NCBI GenBank assembly: GCA_021813195.1
Contig: JAKALI010000080.1
Coordinates: 1-10,598, forward strand
DNA length: 10,598 nucleotides
DNA from: Pseudomonadota bacterium
Lineage (GTDB): Bacteria > Pseudomonadota > Alphaproteobacteria > Rhizobiales > Hyphomicrobiaceae
Direction: 5' to 3'
The notes beneath the pieces were generated by a model. It worked only from the letters and a program-made list of their open reading frames with translations. It made no database searches and was not told the DNA's origin. Shown here piece after piece: positions 7,150 through 10,598 of this stretch (position 1 is its first letter; each line of letters opens with the position of its first letter). The position numbers were made by a program, and so were the translations under genes.

Positions 7150-7896
7150 ATGAGCGAAGACATTCTGCTGTATATCACCGTCGGTTTTCTTGCGCAGATG
7201 ATCGATGGCGCGATCGGCATGGCCTATGGCGTCACCTCGACGTCGGTATTGCTGAGCTTCGGTGTGCCACCGGCTACGGCGAGCGCCTGCGTACACGCCG
7301 CCGAAACCTTCACGACCGGAGCGTCGGGATTGGCGCACTGGAAACTCGGCAACGTCGACAAGCGGCTGATCTGGAGACTGGCGGTTCCCGGGATGATCGG
7401 CGGTGCGCTCGGCGCGTATCTCTTGACCTCACTCGACGGCGACGCGCTCAAACCCTACATTAGCTCGTACCTGTTGCTCGTCGGCCTGTTCATCATCTAC
7501 AAGGCTGTCCACAAAACGCACTCTTTCGTCGATGATCCCCCGAAGAATGTCGCTCCGCTTGGCTTAGTTGGTGGCTTCGTCGATGCGATCGGTGGCGGCG
7601 GATGGGGGCCGATCGTCACCTCGACACTCCTCGGCCAGGGAACCACGCCGCGCTACACCATCGGCTCAGTGAACATGGCCGAATTCTTTGTCACGTTCGT
7701 CATTTCGGCGACCTTCATCCTGACGATCGGTCTTGACTTGTGGCCAATCATTGCTGGTCTTGTCGTCGGTGGCATCATCGCCGCGCCCATCGCGGCTCTT
7801 GCCGCCAAACACATCCCCGCCAAAGCCCTAATGTTTGTGGTCGGCATCGTCATCGTGCTTCTCAGTATCCGCACAATCTACCTCAGTATCACCTGA
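7150..7896 (+). CDS. TauE/SafE (TSUP) family permease, first copy
   Basis: An inner-membrane protein of 248 residues made almost entirely of hydrophobic segments, as in the TSUP (COG0730) family with about eight membrane spans. The family's internal duplication is visible: GFLAQMIDGAIGMAYG (12-27) in the first half matches GGFVDAIGGGGWGP (141-154) in the second, each opening a half with a glycine-rich re-entrant motif. Members move sulfur anions or organosulfur compounds across the inner membrane, as sulfite or sulfoacetate exporters or as sulfate/sulfite permeases. The position 53 bases after cysN makes sulfate uptake or sulfite handling the best guess; direction and substrate cannot be read from the sequence. 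The ATG at 7150 has only a weak ribosome site (GGA about 10 bases upstream). No terminator separates it from cysN, so it probably belongs to the cys transcript. Confidence 0.92.
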   Translation: MSEDILLYITVGFLAQMIDGAIGMAYGVTSTSVLLSFGVPPATASACVHAAETFTTGASGLAHWKLGNVDKRLIWRLAVPGMIGGALGAYLLTSLDGDALKPYISSYLLLVGLFIIYKAVHKTHSFVDDPPKNVAPLGLVGGFVDAIGGGGWGPIVTSTLLGQGTTPRYTIGSVNMAEFFVTFVISATFILTIGLDLWPIIAGLVVGGIIAAPIAALAAKHIPAKALMFVVGIVIVLLSIRTIYLSIT

Positions 7897-7962
7897 ACCG
7901 ATGGCGAGCGAGTCCCCCACCGCCAGGCGTTCCCATGGCCCAGTATCGACTGAGTCCGTGTA

Positions 7963-8760
7963 ATGGAGATCGTCGCAGCTAACCTCCACCTCATACTTGG
8001 CGGTGGGTTCATCATCGGATTTTTAATCGGCATAACCGGTGTCGGGGCGGGATCCCTCACCACACCCTTGCTCATTTCCGGTGTCGGTGTCTCACCCGCC
8101 GTAGCCGTGGGCACCGATCTGTTATTCGCGGCGCTGACCAAAATGAGCGCCGCCTGGCGACATCAGCGGCTCGGCAATGTGGATTGGGCCGTTTTAGGCG
8201 CACTGGCTGCCGGCAGCCTGCCAGGCGCCGCGGTTGTTCTGCTGTGGCTGTATTTTGCCCAACCCGACACGGCGCTGCTGGCCCGTTATGTCAAACACGC
8301 GTTGGCGGTGACACTCGTTATCAGCGCCCTCGGCATTGCGCTTCATCCCCTTTTGCGGCGCCCCAGCACGGGCACGAACCCCACGGATCAACCGCATGCG
8401 CCGTCCCGTTTCATCCTGACGACGGCATTCGGCATCATCCTCGGTGCGGCCGTCGCACTCACGTCGGTCGGGGCCGGTGCAATCGGAGTTGCGGTGCTCA
8501 CAGGTCTCTATCCGGTCATGCTGGTGCGACGCGTGGTGGGGACCGACATCGTGCACGCCGTGCCGCTGACCCTCGTATCCGGTCTCGGCCATGCGGGATT
8601 GGGACACATCGATCTTGCGCTCCTGGCGGCCCTGCTCGCTGGATCGATCCCGGGCATCCTGCTCGGCTCGCGGCTCACCGGCTCGCTCCCGGACTGGCTC
8701 TTGCGGTGGGGATTGGTGCTCGTGCTTCTCTACGCCGCCATCGTGCTGATAAGCCGCTGA
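7963..8760 (+). CDS. TauE/SafE (TSUP) family permease, second copy
   Basis: A second TSUP-type membrane protein, 265 residues, clearly different from its neighbour. GFLIGITGVGAGSLTTPLL (19-37) opens the first half and SVGAGAIGVAVL (168-179) the second, a repeat pattern of another TSUP branch. About eight hydrophobic segments alternate with short loops. A more polar linker rich in Pro, Thr and Arg (about 127-146) joins the halves. It lies 66 bases after the first TSUP gene, on the same strand, without a visible terminator. The pair might take up and export different sulfur species, or one may serve an unrelated anion; the sequence does not decide. The ATG at 7963 comes right after an in-frame stop region and has a poor ribosome site, so expression may be low or coupled. 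Confidence 0.9.
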   Translation: MEIVAANLHLILGGGFIIGFLIGITGVGAGSLTTPLLISGVGVSPAVAVGTDLLFAALTKMSAAWRHQRLGNVDWAVLGALAAGSLPGAAVVLLWLYFAQPDTALLARYVKHALAVTLVISALGIALHPLLRRPSTGTNPTDQPHAPSRFILTTAFGIILGAAVALTSVGAGAIGVAVLTGLYPVMLVRRVVGTDIVHAVPLTLVSGLGHAGLGHIDLALLAALLAGSIPGILLGSRLTGSLPDWLLRWGLVLVLLYAAIVLISR

Positions 8761-8774
8761 GGCCGCTCCTGCCC

Positions 8775-8803
8775 TTGCTGTTTGTATCTGAGGCCACTAG
8801 GCT
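8775..8803 (+). promoter_or_regulatory. Possible promoter of the cNMP-binding gene
   Basis: TTGCTG (8775-8780), 17 bases and TAGGCT (8798-8803) lie in the 90-base gap before the cyclic-nucleotide-binding gene. The spacing is ideal but the -10 box is weak. It would give a leader of about 40 bases. No other promoter-like pair stands out in this gap. Confidence 0.25.
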
Positions 8804-8850
8804 CGCCTTCGTCGCGCCGTCGGGGTGAATGCGATGCGAGGCCGTTCGAG

Positions 8851-9216
8851 ATGAGCGAAATCGACTTCTCAATCCTGGAGCGCCATGGCGCAATGCGGCG
8901 CACGTTCGACGCTGGAGAGAAAATCTTTTTGCAGGACGACACCGCTGGACGCATGTTCGTCGTGCGCTCGGGCCGCATCCAGATCCTCACCTACGGCACG
9001 ATCCTCGAAAATGTCGGGCCCGGCGGCGTTCTGGGGGAGATGTCACTCATCGATGCAGCCCCACGCAGTGCGGCCGCCATCGCCATCGAGCCGACGGAAA
9101 CGCTGACTCTCGACCGACCCCAATTCCTCTCCCTCGTGCGGGAGCATCCTGAGTTCGCGCTCTACATCATGGGCATCCTGGCAGCGCGTATTCGCAAGAT
9201 GAACCAGAGCCTCTGA
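8851..9216 (+). CDS. Stand-alone cyclic-nucleotide-binding domain protein
   Basis: A cytoplasmic protein of 121 residues that consists of one CAP-type cyclic-nucleotide-binding fold and little else. FDAGEKIFLQDDTAGRMFVVRSG (19-41) is the typical beta-roll opening. GEMSLIDAAPRSAAA (62-76) is the phosphate-binding cassette, with Glu63 for the ribose and Arg72-Ser73 for the cyclic phosphate, so ligand binding looks intact. Unlike Crp/Fnr regulators, which run to about 210-230 residues, it lacks a helix-turn-helix domain; the frame ends cleanly after the C-helix region. It therefore probably acts by binding a partner or as a ligand sensor, not as a DNA-binding regulator. A TTG start at 8782 would add 23 residues without similarity. 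The ATG at 8851 starts just before the fold and is preferred, though its ribosome site is poor. It follows the second TSUP gene by 90 bases. Confidence 0.88.
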   Translation: MSEIDFSILERHGAMRRTFDAGEKIFLQDDTAGRMFVVRSGRIQILTYGTILENVGPGGVLGEMSLIDAAPRSAAAIAIEPTETLTLDRPQFLSLVREHPEFALYIMGILAARIRKMNQSL

Positions 9217-9280
9217 TCAGCCTGGCGTGTGGGATGCACATGCCGCCGTGCGAGCCCCGCTCGTTCGAGCAGATAGCCCA

Positions 9281-9739
9281 TCAATTTGTGATATCCTGAT
9301 CCTCGCCTCCGCCGCCGGGCGCGTTATCACGACCAAGCGAATAAATCTGCGGCGTTCCGCCCGACGTGAGACGATAGCGGTACGGCTGGCCCCACGGATC
9401 GACGAGACCGCTGGCACGCTTCAGGTAGGGTCCGCGCCAGCGCACCTCCCCGGCTGGCGCTTCCATTAGCGCCGTCAGTCCTGATGGCTGGGGCGGATAG
9501 CGCCCGGTATCCAAAGCATACAGCTCGAGCGCGGTCGACAGCGCACTGATCTGCGCCTTGGCCGTCTCCGTGCGCGCGCTGCCCAGGTAGCGCAACACCT
9601 GGGGGCCTGCAATCGTGGCGATCAGCACGATAATGCCAAGCACAACCAACAGCTCCAGCAAGGTGAATCCTGCCTCAGCCCGCACTGTCGCAATCGCAGT
9701 GCGGCAACGCCAATCCTGGTGCTTGTCGCCGAACGGCAT
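9281..9739 (-). CDS. gspG: GspG-type major pseudopilin of type II secretion
   Basis: A 152-residue prepilin. The class III signal EAG^FTLLELLVVLGII carries Gly at -1, Phe at +1 and Glu at +5. The hydrophobic helix that follows anchors the protein in the inner membrane until it is assembled into the pseudopilus. GspG features follow: a helix with ALSTALELYALDTGRYPP, the block LTALMEAP, the WRGPYLKR segment, DPWGQPYRY, and a C-terminal calcium-binding loop SLGRDNAPGGGGEDQDI. It should be the main subunit of the type II secretion pseudopilus. The ATG at 9739 has GAGGG five bases upstream but gives a 24-residue leader, long for the family. A GTG at 9685 would give a usual 6-residue leader but has no ribosome site. 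An ATG at 9787 is less likely. The prepilin peptidase gene lies 129 bases upstream on the same strand. Confidence 0.93.
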   Translation of the reverse strand: MPFGDKHQDWRCRTAIATVRAEAGFTLLELLVVLGIIVLIATIAGPQVLRYLGSARTETAKAQISALSTALELYALDTGRYPPQPSGLTALMEAPAGEVRWRGPYLKRASGLVDPWGQPYRYRLTSGGTPQIYSLGRDNAPGGGGEDQDITN

Positions 9740-9744
9740 CTGCG

Positions 9745-9749
9745 CCCTC
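9745..9749 (-). promoter_or_regulatory. Ribosome-binding site deciding the gspG start
   Basis: GAGGG on the minus strand lies five bases before the ATG at 9739. Neither the upstream ATG (9787) nor the downstream GTG (9685) has a comparable site, which favours 9739 despite the long leader peptide it implies. Confidence 0.55.
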
Positions 9750-9868
9750 ACATCACATGGCCGCTGATTATCGATTGCGCCCAGCATCCGAGCCTATCGG
9801 CCTGCTCCCGGCACGGCAAGCACCGAGACTGACCTGCGTAAATGCCCGCGCGTCAGCTCAATTGCCCA

Positions 9869-10465
9869 TCAAAGCAGCGGACCGAATAGCCAAACGATCC
9901 AGATGCCCAGCGCCAAAAATGGTCCAAACGGCAGGGCTGTCTCGCGTGACAGCTCCGCGCCACGCAGTGCCGCCACGGCCACGGCGAGCAAACCGAGCGC
10001 CGACGCCCACAAGACGACCGGCACAAGTCCCTCCAGTCCCAACCAGGCCCCGGCAGCCGCCAGAAGTTTGGCGTCACCCATTCCGAGCCCCACGCGCCCG
10101 CGGATGCGTTCATAGATCCAACCGATGACATAAAGCGCGCCAAATCCTGCCAGCGCCGCGATCACGCGCGCTTGCGGCGTGTCCCAACCGAGCCCAGCAG
10201 CCAAAGCGACACCTGCCACCGTCAATGTCAGCGTTAGCGCATCGGGCAACCGCAAGGCCCGCACGTCGATCGCGGACAGCATGATGAGAACCACCGCCAG
10301 CACCCCGGTTGCGGTAAGGTCGGCAGGGTCCCATGGTGGGCTGGCGAAGATGGCGGGAACGGCGAGCAGACCATAAATTGCCGCAAACAGCGCCACCCAA
10401 ACGCCAATGCCGCGTGTGGGTTCGCGCGCGAGCCAAGTCTGAGGATTAATCCTTTTCACGCACAT
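9869..10465 (-). CDS. A24 family prepilin peptidase, compact form
   Basis: A 198-residue inner-membrane aspartic protease of the type IV prepilin peptidase family (GspO/PilD catalytic half). It cuts the leader of prepilins such as the neighbouring GspG at the cytoplasmic face. Both catalytic aspartates are present: Asp67 in SAIDVRALRLPD, with the usual xPD seven residues on, and Asp131 in GLGMGDAKLLAAAGAW. Around them run about six hydrophobic segments. Full-length GspO/PilD is about 270-290 residues and begins with a domain carrying zinc-binding cysteines and N-methylation activity. Here that part is missing, as in CpaA/TadV-type and archaeal enzymes, so cleavage without methylation is possible. 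The N-terminus instead has about 20 polar residues. The ATG at 10465 is the likely start; a GTG two codons on is the alternative. It probably shares a transcript with gspG. Confidence 0.9.
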   Translation of the reverse strand: MCVKRINPQTWLAREPTRGIGVWVALFAAIYGLLAVPAIFASPPWDPADLTATGVLAVVLIMLSAIDVRALRLPDALTLTLTVAGVALAAGLGWDTPQARVIAALAGFGALYVIGWIYERIRGRVGLGMGDAKLLAAAGAWLGLEGLVPVVLWASALGLLAVAVAALRGAELSRETALPFGPFLALGIWIVWLFGPLL

Positions 10466-10576
10466 CGATCCAAATCGAACGGCCGACCTGTGGGCAAGCC
10501 TCCATTTGCCGGGCCACAGACGCGACTCACGCTAGACTTCGCCAAGGTTACTCTTTCATTGATTGAGGCGCCCGTC

Positions 10577-10598
10577 ATGCTCCAATGCCGGCTAACCT
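10577..10598 (+). CDS. Possible start of a gene running off the window
   Basis: An ATG at 10577 with GAGG nine bases upstream opens a frame of seven codons (MLQCRLT) up to the window end, diverging from the prepilin peptidase gene. Too little is visible to identify it. A type II secretion gene would suit the neighbourhood, but that is a guess. The gap 10466-10576 shows no clear promoter. Confidence 0.25.

Overview
The window looks like part of a GC-rich proteobacterial chromosome, most likely alphaproteobacterial. This rests on a cold-shock protein with two cold-shock domains followed by a DUF192 gene, and on an assimilatory cysH-cysD-cysN set with an iron-sulfur APS reductase and a CysN without a fused APS kinase. 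I cannot name the genus. I see no transposase, integrase, phage gene or CRISPR array, and apart from one tRNA there is no obvious integration target.

Left part (1-1491, minus strand): a two-domain cold-shock protein, then a small exported DUF192 protein, then tRNA-Pro(TGG). An almost ideal intrinsic terminator lies 40 bases after the cold-shock stop codon. It falls inside the stretch that encodes the DUF192 signal peptide, which suggests termination or attenuation between the two genes. The region upstream of the cold-shock gene (1492-1990) is a 499-base non-coding interval with inverted repeats.

Middle (1994-3657, plus strand): a glyoxalase I-like VOC protein overlaps the start of an HI0933/PP_4765-type FAD flavoprotein. 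After a 194-base AT-richer gap with repeated CAATT/AATTG half-sites comes the sulfur block (3852-8760). CysH (APS reductase), CysD and CysN (ATP sulfurylase) together convert sulfate to APS and then to sulfite. Two different TauE/SafE (TSUP) membrane permeases follow and probably move sulfate, sulfite or another sulfur anion. Sulfite reductase and serine acetyltransferase are not in the window. A small stand-alone cyclic-nucleotide-binding-domain protein (8851-9216) follows in the same direction.

Right part (9281-10598): two minus-strand genes converge on the sulfur block. One encodes a GspG-type major pseudopilin and the other a compact A24 prepilin peptidase, the enzyme that would process it. 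Upstream of the peptidase gene a divergent plus-strand ORF may begin at 10577 and run off the window. Most of the window is ordinary metabolism. The spots most worth a second look are the terminator inside the signal-peptide sequence, the structured leader of the cold-shock gene, the operator-like repeats before cysH, and the stand-alone cNMP protein.
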